DNA of 64,000 bases from Stigmatella erecta. Lineage in GTDB: Bacteria > Myxococcota > Myxococcia > Myxococcales > Myxococcaceae. Below are positions 7,380-16,560 of the stretch, piece by piece. A model generated the notes under the pieces. That model saw only the letters and a program-made list of their open reading frames with translations, was not told the DNA's origin and ran no database searches. The stretch lies in contig NZ_FOIJ01000011.1 in assembly GCF_900111745.1 (NCBI RefSeq), positions 186,001 to 250,000 of the forward strand, in the 5' to 3' direction. Position 1 is the stretch's first letter. The number at the start of each line of letters is the position of its first letter. The translations under genes and the position numbers were made by a program.

Positions 7380-10300
7380 ATGCACTCCTGGACCCCCAAA
7401 CTCCGCCATCTCCTCACCGGCCTCGCCCTGCTCGGCGTGGCAGGTGCCGCCTCCGCGCAACTGGGCGACACCACCCAAGACACGCCCGCCTGCTGCCAGC
7501 TCACCACGTCGCTCATCCAGGACGTGCTGCGCGGCAATGACCCTTCCGGCGACGAGCGCTTCTTCAGCGCCGAGGGCGCCCCGCCCAACCTGCACTTCAT
7601 CATCGACGTCTCGGGCTCCATGCGCGAGCTGCCGCAGGTCATCAACAGCCAGAACAAGGCGTTCTTCGACGCCACCGTGAACGGGTGCGAGAACCCCACC
7701 CTGCAAGCCTTCTCCGACAGCCACAGCTGGGACCCCAACCACCAGTACCCCGTGCCGGACACCGGCACGGGCCTGGGCGCGGACACGGGCTTCCCCAACC
7801 TGTTCCAGGACGACAAGTACTACGCGTATTACGTGTGGGGCTCCTCCTCCAGCCCCATCCCCCAGTGGACCAGCCGGGAGAACGCCTGCCAGCAGCAGGT
7901 GCCGAACTGGAACAAGCCCTCGGGCTCGGCCCAGTACAACCGGTGCCTGACCTGCTTGAAGACCAAGGGCTACTTCAAGGTGTTCAACACCACCACCGAC
8001 GAAGACGCGACCGCGAACACGAACTTCATCCTGTGGGGGCGCTTCCTCAACTTCAACCCGCCCAAGTACGTCACCGCCAAGGCGGTGCTCAAGCAGGTCA
8101 TCAAGGATCTGCGCCGGGTGCGCGTGGGCATCAGCATCTTCTCCGCGACGTCCACGAACGTGCAGAAGATGAAGCCCGCCTGCAATGAGATCCTCTCCAA
8201 CCCCGAGGCCTTCTCCACCTACCGCGCCGACTACATCTCGCGCATCAACTCGCTCAACTTCACGACCTCCACGCCCCTGGCGCGCTCGCTGCTGAACGCC
8301 GGCTACTACTTCACCTCCAGCCAGGACATCTACAAGACGGACTTCGGGTTCGGGGCCTCCTCGCCCTCGGGCTACACCTACCCCACCGACTTCAAGAGCG
8401 AAGCGCTGACCTCCGAGAGCCGCACGGTGTGCTGGGGCTGCCAGAGCTCGTCCATCATCATGATCACCGACGGTGAGCCCAACAGCGACACGCTGGGCGG
8501 CACCGTCGTGACGAAGATCCGGGAGCTCAACGGCGGCAAGGTCAACTGCCCGCCCTCCGCGCCGTGCCCGGACGCGAGCAACGACGCCAACTACATGCTC
8601 GACGACGTGGCGAAGCTGCTGGCCAACAAAGACCTGCAGAAGAGCATCCCGAACGTCATCGGGACCCTGGACACCTTTGGCCAGCAGTCGCTCAACATCT
8701 ACACCGTCGGCTTCGGCATCAACAGCAACCTGCTCCGGAACACCGCCGAAGTGGGCAACGGGCTCTACTACACCGCCGAGGACGCAGGCGCCCTCAAGGC
8801 CGCGCTCCTGTCCATCATCAACAACGTGCAGACGCGCTCCACGTCCTTCTCGGCCGTGGCCTCCAACAGCCTGCAGGTGCGCGACGCCGGCGCCACCGTC
8901 ATTCCGCGCTTCAAGCCCGCGCGCAACAAGGCCCAGCCCTGGCAGGGCTCCCTCTACCGCTTCAACCTGGCCTCGGAGAAGGTGCTCGGCTGCGTGCCGG
9001 GGGGCACGCCCCCCATCACGGGCGACCTCAACAACGACGGGGACTGCAATGACACGCACCTCATCGACAAAGAGAATCAGTCCGTCATCGAGAACGATCA
9101 GGGTGAGTTCGTGAGGCTGTCGGACCCCTCGGTCAAGGCGGTGCCGTTCTGGGAGGCCGGCAGCGTGCTCAAGCCGGCCGCGCAGCCGAACAATCCGTCG
9201 GATCCGGAGCGCACGATGCGCCGCTGGAAGACCCGCAAGGTGTTCACCATCATCGATAACCCGGATGCGCCCGATGGGAAGCTCGACAGCAAGGACACCC
9301 CGATCGAGTTCAGCGTCGCCAACGCCGGCAAGCTGCGTGAATACCTGGGCATCAGCCAGAACCCGCTCGAGTGCGAGGACCTGAAGGCCCAGCTGGGCCG
9401 CGTCAGCCTGACGCCGACGGAGTGCGCCGAGCTCATCATCCAGTGGTACCTGGGCGCGGACATCTTCGCCCCGCTGCCCCCCGGAGAGACCGAGCCCTAC
9501 GACCGGCCCTTCTTCCTGCAGGACATCTTCCACTCGGCGCCCGTGAGCGTGGATCCGCCGATCTCCAAGTTCTTCTGCTCCTTCTCCACCCAGTGCAGCC
9601 AGACGCTGTTCAGCAACCTGGGGGCGAAGAACTCGCAGGATTACACCGACGACGTGCTGACCGGCGACGCGTACGACATGTACGTCTACAAGCGTGGCGA
9701 GCGCGACAAGATCATCCTCGTGGGCTCCAACGGCGGCATGATTCACGCCTTCCACAACGGCTCGTTCCTCTCCAAGGACACCTATACGGGCATGGGCACC
9801 TACGACGCGGGCACGGGCAAGGAGCTGTGGGCCTTCGTGCCCCCGGACATGCTGCCCAAGATGCGCCCCAACCTGGGCAAGCACGGCTACTTCACCGACG
9901 GCACGCCGATGGTGCGCGACGTGTGGATCGACGGCGCGGGCACGGAGGTGCCCGAGCGCGATGCCATCAAGCAGTGGGACGAGTACCGCACCGTCGCGGT
10001 GGTGGGCTCGGGCCGCGGCGGCGTGCACCGCTTCGCGTTGGATCTCACCACCCTGCTGAGCGAGAACTTCGACCTCGAGCCCAACAAGGTGAACAACGTC
10101 TTCAAAACGCCGGGCGTCTTCCTGTGGATGTGGCCGCAGCCGTGTGACGAGCTGTCGCTCCAGCTGGGCGAGAGCTTCACCAACTATGCCCCGATGCCGC
10201 CCCCCCTCATTCCGGTGGCCGTGGAGCCCGCCACGGACAACGCCCTGTCGGCCGATAACGCCTCGCCCCAGCCCGCCAATCCTCCCATCATCGCCACCCA

Positions 10301-11822
10301 GGAGGCCCGGGAGCGCTGGGTGGTGCTGTTCAACGGCGGGTATGACGCGTTCATGAGCCGGGGCCGTGGCTTCGCCATGGTGGACATCGCCACCGGCCGC
10401 ACCATGTGGAGCTTCTTCCATGGCGATGGCAAGCGGCGCTCCGAGCACCTGCTCTATCCGTTCGCCACGGGCGTCACCACGCAGGACATCGGCGAGGCCA
10501 TCAAGCCCTACCAGGACGCCGACACGCTGATGGACACCGCCACGGTGGGTGACTTCGGCGGCCAGATGTGGGTCTTCCGCTTCTGGAAGCCCGGCAAGTG
10601 GGACCCCAACACGCAGCGGATCTCCAACTGGTTCGCCGCGCGCACCTTCCGCGTCAGCCCCGACTCGGGCAACACGAACAGCGAGGAGATACGGGCCCCC
10701 TTCACCACCATGGCCGTCAACGCCATTCAGCCCGGCACGGGCTACATGCGGACCTTCATCGGCACGAGCGACAGCCAGAACCTCTATGACCGGGGCTCGG
10801 TCTGCCGGCTCTCCAACCCGCACGCCTGCGCGGTCCAGGGCTGCACGGTGAAAAACGACATCTCCATCAAGCGTGGCAACACGCTCGCCTGGCACTCCAC
10901 CGCGCCCTTCCAGGGCAAGGCGCTCGACGTCGCGCAGACCCAAAGCACGAAGCAGGAGGTGGCGGGCGCCTGCGGCGGCGTCGAGGCCGAGGTGAAATGG
11001 AGCTATGCCGGCAGCTGCGGCTACAGCAGCAACGGCTCCATCAAGTACGCGTGCACGGGCAACACCAGCAGCTGGGCCTGCGCGCAGCCCACCAATACCT
11101 GGGTGACGATCAACTTCCCGAAGGATGCCAAGCCCTATGGCCAGTACTACTACGGCTTCCACAGCTACGGCGGCCCCACGCGCCGCTTCGACAAGCTGCC
11201 GGTCAATGGCCAGACGGTGGACGATGACGGCGCCGCGGACGACTTCGAGACGAACCTGATGCTCACCCAGAGCACCCTGACGAACGTGAGCGCGTTCGAC
11301 AACGCGGGGTACGAGAACGCGGCCACGGAGGCCGAGTCGGCCGGTCCGGGCTGGTTCATCAAGTACGCCCAGGACAACGAGCGCACGGGCAACACCGGCA
11401 CGCTCGCCAACGGGTGCATGCTCTGGAGCTCCTTCGAGCCCAGCGGCGCCTCGGGCGCGGTGTGCTCGACGACCGGCGACAACAAGGCCCGCATCTACCA
11501 GGCGGACTTCGCCACGGGCCGCGCCAACTGCGCCTCGAGCTTCTTCGATGAGGACTCGAACAAGTGGCAGCGCTACCAGACGTTCACCACCGTCGCGGTT
11601 CCTCCCTCGTTCTCCACCCGCCTCACCATGGTGAACGGGCAGATCAGCCTGGACCTGCCGCTGATCGCCGCGGGCCTCAAGCGCGAGGGCTCGGCCGAGC
11701 AGGGCGTGCCGACGCAAGAGCTGGCCAAGAGCGACTCCGCCGTCAAGGCGCTCTACCAGATCGAACTCGACCGCAAGGCCCACGACTGCCGCCACGAAGG
11801 CCGGAACTGCGACACGCCGTGA
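7380..11822 (+). CDS. pilY1: PilY1-type pilus tip adhesin with von Willebrand A domain
   Basis: A 1480-residue exported protein. It has a signal peptide cut after residue 26 (GAASA), a vWA domain from about residue 68 to 490 with an intact metal site DVSGS (Asp76, Ser78, Ser80), and a C-terminal beta-propeller of the PilY1/PilC type from about 500 to 1400, including DTATVGDFGGQMWVF. Acidic loops such as DLNNDGDCND and one at about 620-635 resemble calcium-binding sites. PilY1 sits at the pilus tip, primes assembly with the minor pilins and can act as adhesin or surface sensor. The ATG at 7380 has AAGGAG six bases upstream. The many cysteines imply disulfides in the periplasm. Several paralogues usually exist in myxobacteria; which one this is cannot be told here. 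Confidence 0.95.
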   Translation: MHSWTPKLRHLLTGLALLGVAGAASAQLGDTTQDTPACCQLTTSLIQDVLRGNDPSGDERFFSAEGAPPNLHFIIDVSGSMRELPQVINSQNKAFFDATVNGCENPTLQAFSDSHSWDPNHQYPVPDTGTGLGADTGFPNLFQDDKYYAYYVWGSSSSPIPQWTSRENACQQQVPNWNKPSGSAQYNRCLTCLKTKGYFKVFNTTTDEDATANTNFILWGRFLNFNPPKYVTAKAVLKQVIKDLRRVRVGISIFSATSTNVQKMKPACNEILSNPEAFSTYRADYISRINSLNFTTSTPLARSLLNAGYYFTSSQDIYKTDFGFGASSPSGYTYPTDFKSEALTSESRTVCWGCQSSSIIMITDGEPNSDTLGGTVVTKIRELNGGKVNCPPSAPCPDASNDANYMLDDVAKLLANKDLQKSIPNVIGTLDTFGQQSLNIYTVGFGINSNLLRNTAEVGNGLYYTAEDAGALKAALLSIINNVQTRSTSFSAVASNSLQVRDAGATVIPRFKPARNKAQPWQGSLYRFNLASEKVLGCVPGGTPPITGDLNNDGDCNDTHLIDKENQSVIENDQGEFVRLSDPSVKAVPFWEAGSVLKPAAQPNNPSDPERTMRRWKTRKVFTIIDNPDAPDGKLDSKDTPIEFSVANAGKLREYLGISQNPLECEDLKAQLGRVSLTPTECAELIIQWYLGADIFAPLPPGETEPYDRPFFLQDIFHSAPVSVDPPISKFFCSFSTQCSQTLFSNLGAKNSQDYTDDVLTGDAYDMYVYKRGERDKIILVGSNGGMIHAFHNGSFLSKDTYTGMGTYDAGTGKELWAFVPPDMLPKMRPNLGKHGYFTDGTPMVRDVWIDGAGTEVPERDAIKQWDEYRTVAVVGSGRGGVHRFALDLTTLLSENFDLEPNKVNNVFKTPGVFLWMWPQPCDELSLQLGESFTNYAPMPPPLIPVAVEPATDNALSADNASPQPANPPIIATQEARERWVVLFNGGYDAFMSRGRGFAMVDIATGRTMWSFFHGDGKRRSEHLLYPFATGVTTQDIGEAIKPYQDADTLMDTATVGDFGGQMWVFRFWKPGKWDPNTQRISNWFAARTFRVSPDSGNTNSEEIRAPFTTMAVNAIQPGTGYMRTFIGTSDSQNLYDRGSVCRLSNPHACAVQGCTVKNDISIKRGNTLAWHSTAPFQGKALDVAQTQSTKQEVAGACGGVEAEVKWSYAGSCGYSSNGSIKYACTGNTSSWACAQPTNTWVTINFPKDAKPYGQYYYGFHSYGGPTRRFDKLPVNGQTVDDDGAADDFETNLMLTQSTLTNVSAFDNAGYENAATEAESAGPGWFIKYAQDNERTGNTGTLANGCMLWSSFEPSGASGAVCSTTGDNKARIYQADFATGRANCASSFFDEDSNKWQRYQTFTTVAVPPSFSTRLTMVNGQISLDLPLIAAGLKREGSAEQGVPTQELAKSDSAVKALYQIELDRKAHDCRHEGRNCDTP

Positions 11823-12313
11823 CCCAGACCCTCCGGACACTGAACCCATGGACCCTGGCGGCGCTCACGGGCGCCCTGCTGGGGGGGGCCTGCACGAAGG
11901 AGCCGGCCCCCGCGCCCGCGGAAGCGCCCCAGCGCGCGTCCGCCGAGCCCTCCTCGCCGGCCCCCGGCGGGGAGGCGGCCCCGGGGGCCGAAGCCGACGA
12001 GGCCCCCACCCCCTCGGAGGGCGCCGAGCCCTCCGGGGAGGCCGCGGTGCCCGCTGCCCCCGAGTCGTTCCAGGTGGGGCAGCAACGCAATGAGGTGATG
12101 CGGCTGTTCGCCGGGTGCGCGGAGCGGAAGATCTTCATGCCCGGCGGCAATGGCGCGCTGTACGTGGAGGTCTACCAGCCCAAGCCGTCCGAGGAGTGCT
12201 TCGAGCGGCTGGGCAAGCGCCAGTTCACCATCCGGGGCGGCGAGCTCTTCCGCATCACCGACGGGCTCATGCCCGAGAGCAACGGCGGCCCCCCACCCGG
12301 CGAAGGGCTCTAA
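11819..12313 (+). CDS. Small lipoprotein coupled to PilY1
   Basis: A 164-residue predicted lipoprotein. The GTG start at 11819 overlaps the PilY1 stop (GTGA), so its synthesis is probably coupled to PilY1. It has a signal peptide with a non-canonical lipobox GGAC (Cys near residue 25), an Ala/Pro/Glu-rich low-complexity linker to about residue 80, and a compact C-terminal domain with two cysteines (FAGCAER and SEECFER). I recognise no family. Its position as last gene of the minor-pilin operon suggests a role in export, folding or anchoring of the PilY1 tip complex; that is inference. Confidence 0.75.
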   Translation: MTQTLRTLNPWTLAALTGALLGGACTKEPAPAPAEAPQRASAEPSSPAPGGEAAPGAEADEAPTPSEGAEPSGEAAVPAAPESFQVGQQRNEVMRLFAGCAERKIFMPGGNGALYVEVYQPKPSEECFERLGKRQFTIRGGELFRITDGLMPESNGGPPPGEGL

Positions 12314-12329
12314 AGCCCTCTGCCTTCCC

Positions 12330-12363
12330 CCGCCCCACGCCGCGTGTGCCGGCCGTGGGGCGG
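12330..12363 (+). terminator. Candidate terminator hairpin after the pilus operon
   Basis: CCGCCCCACG (12330-12339) pairs perfectly with CGTGGGGCGG (12354-12363) around a 14-base loop. It lies 17 bases after the last pilus-operon stop. There is no T tract, so it may be a Rho-assisted stop or only an mRNA 3' structure. The rest of the gap to proS shows nothing else. Confidence 0.4.
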
Positions 12364-12459
12364 CCCGGGAAGACCGCGGGGCCGCGCGTGGCCGTTGATT
12401 TCTGGCAGCCCCCGGCGTAGGCAACCCTCCTCACTGCTCCACCCAGAGGGTTGCTAGCA

Positions 12460-13893
12460 ATGGCCGAGAAGCTCCTGCCCCGCGAGAAGGGTTTTTCCGA
12501 GTGGTACGTCGACCTCGTCCTGAAGGCGAAGCTCGCCGACTATTCGGACGTGAAGGGCTGCATGGTCATCCGGCCCAACGGCTACGCGCTGTGGGAGAAC
12601 ATGCAGCGGATCCTCGACAAGATGTTCAAGGATCTCGGCCACAAGAACGCCTACTTCCCGCTGCTCATCCCCGAGAGCTACCTGAAGAAGGAAGCCGAGC
12701 ACGTGGAGGGCTTCAACCCCCAGCTCGCCGTGGTGACGCACGCGGGCGGGGCCAAGCTGGAGGAGCCGCTCGTCATCCGGCCCACCAGTGAGACCATCAT
12801 CAACCGCAGCTTCGCCAAGTGGATCCAGAGCTACCGGGACCTGCCCCTGCTCATCAACCAGTGGGCCAACGTCATGCGCTGGGAGATGCGCACGCGGCTG
12901 TTCCTGCGCACCACCGAGTTCCTCTGGCAGGAGGGGCACACCTGCCACGAGACGGAGGCCGACGCGGAGAAGGAGACCCTCCAGATGCTGGAGGTGTACC
13001 GCACGTTCGCCGAGGACTACATGGCGATGCCGGTGCTCCCCGGGCGCAAGAGCGAGACGGAGCGGTTCGCCGGCGCGCTGCGCACCTACAGCATCGAGGC
13101 GATGATGCAGGACAAGAAGGCGCTCCAGGCGGGCACCAGCCACAACCTGGGGCAGAACTTCGCCAAGGCCTTCGACACCCAGTTCCAGGGGCGTGACGGC
13201 AAGCAGCACCACGTGTGGCAGACGTCCTGGGGCGTGTCCACGCGCCTCATCGGCGGCCTCATCATGACGCACTCGGATGACGCGGGGCTCGTGGTGCCGC
13301 CCCGGCTGGCGCCCACGCACGTGGTGCTCATCCCCATCACCGGCAAGGCCTCGGACGCCGAGAAGACGCAGGTGCTGGAGAAGACGCACGCGGTGGCCGC
13401 GGACCTGCGCCGCGCGGGGCTGAGCGTGCTCGTGGACGACGACGACACGAAGAGCCCGGGCTTCAAGTACAACGAGCACGAGGTGGTGGGCACGTGCCTG
13501 CGCGTGGAGCTGGGGCCGAAGGACTTGGCCAAGGACTCGTGCGTGATGGTGCGGCGCGACGTGCGGCAGAAGGAGTTCGTCCCGCTGGCGCAGGCGGTGG
13601 AGAAGGCCAAGGCGATGCTGGACGCGATGCAGGCGGACATGTTCGCCAAGGCCAAGGCCTTCCGGGACGCGAACACCTTCGAGGTGAACAGCTACGAGGA
13701 GCTGACGAAGCGCTCCGAGGACGGCTTCATGCTGGCGCACTGGTGCGAGAAGCCTGCGTGCGAGACGAAGGTGAAGAACGACGTGGCGGCCACCACGCGC
13801 TGCCGCCCCTTCAACCTCAAGCAGGAGCCGGGCAAGTGCGTGGTGTGTGGCGACGCCTCGCCGGGCCGCATCGTCTTCTCCAAGGCCTACTGA
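12460..13893 (+). CDS. proS: Prolyl-tRNA synthetase, archaeal/eukaryotic type
   Basis: A 477-residue class II aminoacyl-tRNA synthetase that charges tRNA-Pro in the cytoplasm. Motif 2 is seen at [20 protein letters not shown], and motif 3 near [17 protein letters not shown]. The C-terminal part has the zinc-type cysteines [11 protein letters not shown] and CVVCG of the archaeal/eukaryotic-like (type 3) enzymes; the editing INS domain of the standard bacterial enzyme is absent. I chose ATG 12460 over a TTG nine bases upstream because AGAGGG (12445-12450) is well spaced for it. A 2',3'-cyclic phosphodiesterase gene follows after 25 bases. Confidence 0.97.
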   Translation: MAEKLLPREKGFSEWYVDLVLKAKLADYSDVKGCMVIRPNGYALWENMQRILDKMFKDLGHKNAYFPLLIPESYLKKEAEHVEGFNPQLAVVTHAGGAKLEEPLVIRPTSETIINRSFAKWIQSYRDLPLLINQWANVMRWEMRTRLFLRTTEFLWQEGHTCHETEADAEKETLQMLEVYRTFAEDYMAMPVLPGRKSETERFAGALRTYSIEAMMQDKKALQAGTSHNLGQNFAKAFDTQFQGRDGKQHHVWQTSWGVSTRLIGGLIMTHSDDAGLVVPPRLAPTHVVLIPITGKASDAEKTQVLEKTHAVAADLRRAGLSVLVDDDDTKSPGFKYNEHEVVGTCLRVELGPKDLAKDSCVMVRRDVRQKEFVPLAQAVEKAKAMLDAMQADMFAKAKAFRDANTFEVNSYEELTKRSEDGFMLAHWCEKPACETKVKNDVAATTRCRPFNLKQEPGKCVVCGDASPGRIVFSKAY

Positions 13894-13918
13894 GCCCCTT
13901 CGCCGGGAGCCCCGGGCC

Positions 13919-14473
13919 ATGCGCCTCTTCACCGCGGTGACACTGGGCAGTGGCATCGAAGCGCAGGCCACGGCCCACCTGGAGCGGCTGCGCGCCCTGG
14001 CGCCCCGGGCGCGCTGGGTGCAGCCGCACGGCGTCCACCTCACGCTGGTGTTCCTGGGCGAGGTGGCGGAGGCCCGGCTGCCGGAGCTGGAGGAGGCGCT
14101 GCGCCCCGTGGCCCTCCGGCACCCGCCCCTCACGCTCACCATCGCGGGGGGCGGCAGCTTCGGCCCGTCCCGCCGGCCCCGGGTGCTGTGGGCGGACGTG
14201 GGCGGGGAGACGGCCGCCCTGGAGGCGCTCCAGGGGGACATGGCCGCCGTGCTGGAGCCGCTGGGCTTTCCCCGGGACACGCGCCTCTACACCGCGCACC
14301 TGACGCTGGCGCGCGCCCGGGAGCTCCAGGGGGACGCGGCCTTCGCCGCCTGCGTCCAGGCCCTGGAGGGCACGCACTGGGGCGAGGCGCGCGTGGCGCA
14401 CTTCACCCTCTTCGAGAGCCAGGCGGGACGGTACCTCCCCCGCCTGGAGCTGCCCTTGGAGGGTGCGCGGTAA
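13919..14473 (+). CDS. thpR: RNA 2',3'-cyclic phosphodiesterase (2H family)
   Basis: A 184-residue two-histidine phosphoesterase, once called 2'-5' RNA ligase. Both HxTx motifs are present: HLTL at His40 and HLTL at His127, within the right length for the family. These enzymes hydrolyse 2',3'-cyclic phosphate RNA ends, and in vitro join tRNA half-molecules. The ATG at 13919 has GGGAG nine bases upstream. It lies 25 bases after proS in the same direction, so the pair may be co-transcribed, a sensible tRNA-related pairing, though function in vivo is not known for most members. Confidence 0.92.
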   Translation: MRLFTAVTLGSGIEAQATAHLERLRALAPRARWVQPHGVHLTLVFLGEVAEARLPELEEALRPVALRHPPLTLTIAGGGSFGPSRRPRVLWADVGGETAALEALQGDMAAVLEPLGFPRDTRLYTAHLTLARARELQGDAAFAACVQALEGTHWGEARVAHFTLFESQAGRYLPRLELPLEGAR

Positions 14474-14526
14474 GGGGCGCTCCGCGAACTTCGTGCCTCC
14501 GGGCGCGCCCCCGGTACACTGGCCGC

Positions 14527-16554
14527 ATGCGACACATGTTCTGGGTGCTCTGCTTGGCCCTGATGGCGGGGTGCCAGCAGGACCCTTCGCGGGGCGCGGT
14601 GAGGCTTACCGTGTCCTATGAAGGCTTCACGCCCGGCTGCCTTCGCGTCATTGCCTGGGATGCCGCCAACCCGCAGACCGCGAAGCCCGTGGACCTGTCG
14701 CCCCAGGCAGGTGCCTTCGAGGGCACCTTCACGGTGGCCATCTTCAGGGGCCCGGGGTGGAGCCCCCAGCTTGCCGTGGAGACGCGGGCATTCGAGGGGG
14801 CCTGTTCGGACACGGTCCCCCCGGTCGCCCAGCAGGAGGGCACCGCGCTCGTGGAGGACGGCCGGGTGCAGGCGCTGCACCTGTCGCTGTCTGCCCGGGA
14901 CCAGGACCAGGATGGCTTCGTCGATGCCCGGGACAACGGCTCGGACTGCCAGGACCAGGATCCGGCCGTCCACCGGGGCGCCCCCGAGGTGTGTGATGGG
15001 AAGGACAATGATTGCGATGGGCAGACGGAAGCAGTGCTCCTCACGCGGCCCTGTGAACGGACCGGGGTCTGTCCGGGAGCCACCTGGGCCTGCGGGGAAG
15101 GCCAGGCCATCGTGTGTGCGGGGCCAGCCCCCGCGCTGTGGTACCCGGACGCGGACAGGGACACGTTCGGTTCGCGGGAGGCCCGCGCCGAGCCCTTCTG
15201 CGCGCCCCCCGGTCCCGGCTACGCCTCCAACAGCCGCGACTGCGACGACGGCAGCGCGCAGCGGTCTCCCAGCGCCACGGAGCGCTGCAACGGCGTGGAC
15301 GACAATTGCGATGGCCTCCCGGATGAGGGGCTGGGGGTGGGTGAGGCATGCACCACAGTGGGTGCATGCGCCGGAGTACGGGCTTGCGGCATGGACGGCG
15401 AGGTCTCGTGCCAGTCCACCGTCTCATCCACCCTCTACTATCCGGACGATGATCTCGACGGCCATGGCCAGGCGGGGGCGGCGGGAGTGCCCTTCTGCAC
15501 CCCACCTACCCAGGGCTATGTCTTGCAGAACACCGACTGCGACGATGGAAACCCGTTCACCCATCCCCAGGCCTCGGAGCTGTGCGACGGGGTGGACAAC
15601 GACTGCGACGGCGCGCCCGAAGCCGCGGCCATCTGCGCCGGGAGCGCCCCCACGTGGACCCTGCTGTCCACCCTGAACAGCAGCAACAAGAACTGGAACG
15701 CCATCTCCCTGTGGCGGAACGGAGGGGTCTGGATTGTCGGGGACGACAACCGGCGGGTGGTGCGTCAGGCGGGAAACACTCAATTCGATCCCGTCAAGAC
15801 CAACAACTGCACCCGGAGCTGGCTCAGCGTGTGGGCGGAGCACACGTCCGGGGTTGCCTTCATGGGCTCGAGTACCCGGCTCGTGGGAGAGCACCTGCCC
15901 ACGGAGGACAACTGCGACACCCTGGAGACCGGCATGAACCAGATTCACGGCTTGGTGGGACTGCCCTCCGGCGGTGGCTTCGAGGTGCATGGCGTGGGCC
16001 AGGACGACACCGGCACGGAAAGGACCTTCGTCTGGACGGGGGATGACGTGCGGTATGGCGCCACGTCCATCGACGGCTCCCTGTACGACGTCCATGGCCT
16101 GTCCCGAGACCTGCTCTTCGCCGTGGGAGAGGCCTCGGGCTCGGCCCGCCTCTACCGGTTCAATCCCTCCTCGAGCCAGTGGCAGACCTCGAACATCGAG
16201 GAGACATTCCCCTCCCTCAAGACCCTGAGGGGCGTCTGGGCCGTGAACTCCCGGCTCGCCTACGCCGTGGGAGACCAGGGCGCCCTGCTGCGCTGGGATG
16301 CCGGCATCTGGAACCAGGTGAGCTTCCCGGACATGTCCGAGAACCTCACCTCCGTGCTCGCGTTTGGCCGCAACGCCCTCTACGTCACCACCCAGAGCGG
16401 CAAGGTCTACCGCTACGGTCTGACCGGTTGGAGCATCGCCTCCCTGTCCACCCAGCCGGCCCAGGCCCTCAACGACATCGCCGGGACGAATCCCGGTGAC
16501 CTCTGGGCCGCCGGGGACAAGGGAAATGTCTTCCACTGGCCCCGAGCGCCCTGA
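14527..16554 (+). CDS. Secreted lipoprotein with three MopE-type motifs and a beta-propeller-like C-terminus
   Basis: A 675-residue lipoprotein: lipobox LMAGC with the lipidated Cys16. From about residue 125 to 370 there are three repeats of the MopE-like metal-binding pattern: CDGKDNDCDG (156-165), CNGVDDNCDG (254-263) and CDGVDNDCDG (353-362). Each follows a DCDDG or DCQDQD stretch with a nearby proline-rich ATE/ASE segment; these cysteine-aspartate motifs are linked to calcium or copper binding in other proteins. The rest (about 380-675) is repeated WxVGD/WAVN-like blades suggesting a beta-propeller. Such proteins are abundant in myxobacteria. Substrate and partner are unknown. It converges on the next gene with a gap of six bases. 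Confidence 0.85.
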   Translation: MRHMFWVLCLALMAGCQQDPSRGAVRLTVSYEGFTPGCLRVIAWDAANPQTAKPVDLSPQAGAFEGTFTVAIFRGPGWSPQLAVETRAFEGACSDTVPPVAQQEGTALVEDGRVQALHLSLSARDQDQDGFVDARDNGSDCQDQDPAVHRGAPEVCDGKDNDCDGQTEAVLLTRPCERTGVCPGATWACGEGQAIVCAGPAPALWYPDADRDTFGSREARAEPFCAPPGPGYASNSRDCDDGSAQRSPSATERCNGVDDNCDGLPDEGLGVGEACTTVGACAGVRACGMDGEVSCQSTVSSTLYYPDDDLDGHGQAGAAGVPFCTPPTQGYVLQNTDCDDGNPFTHPQASELCDGVDNDCDGAPEAAAICAGSAPTWTLLSTLNSSNKNWNAISLWRNGGVWIVGDDNRRVVRQAGNTQFDPVKTNNCTRSWLSVWAEHTSGVAFMGSSTRLVGEHLPTEDNCDTLETGMNQIHGLVGLPSGGGFEVHGVGQDDTGTERTFVWTGDDVRYGATSIDGSLYDVHGLSRDLLFAVGEASGSARLYRFNPSSSQWQTSNIEETFPSLKTLRGVWAVNSRLAYAVGDQGALLRWDAGIWNQVSFPDMSENLTSVLAFGRNALYVTTQSGKVYRYGLTGWSIASLSTQPAQALNDIAGTNPGDLWAAGDKGNVFHWPRAP

Positions 16555-16560
16555 GCGGGC

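Noticed and set aside
6825-11849. A very long open frame on the minus strand opposite PilX and PilY1
   Set aside because: It runs antisense to well-recognised pilX and pilY1 codons and has no domain pattern; GC-rich genomes often keep opposite frames open.
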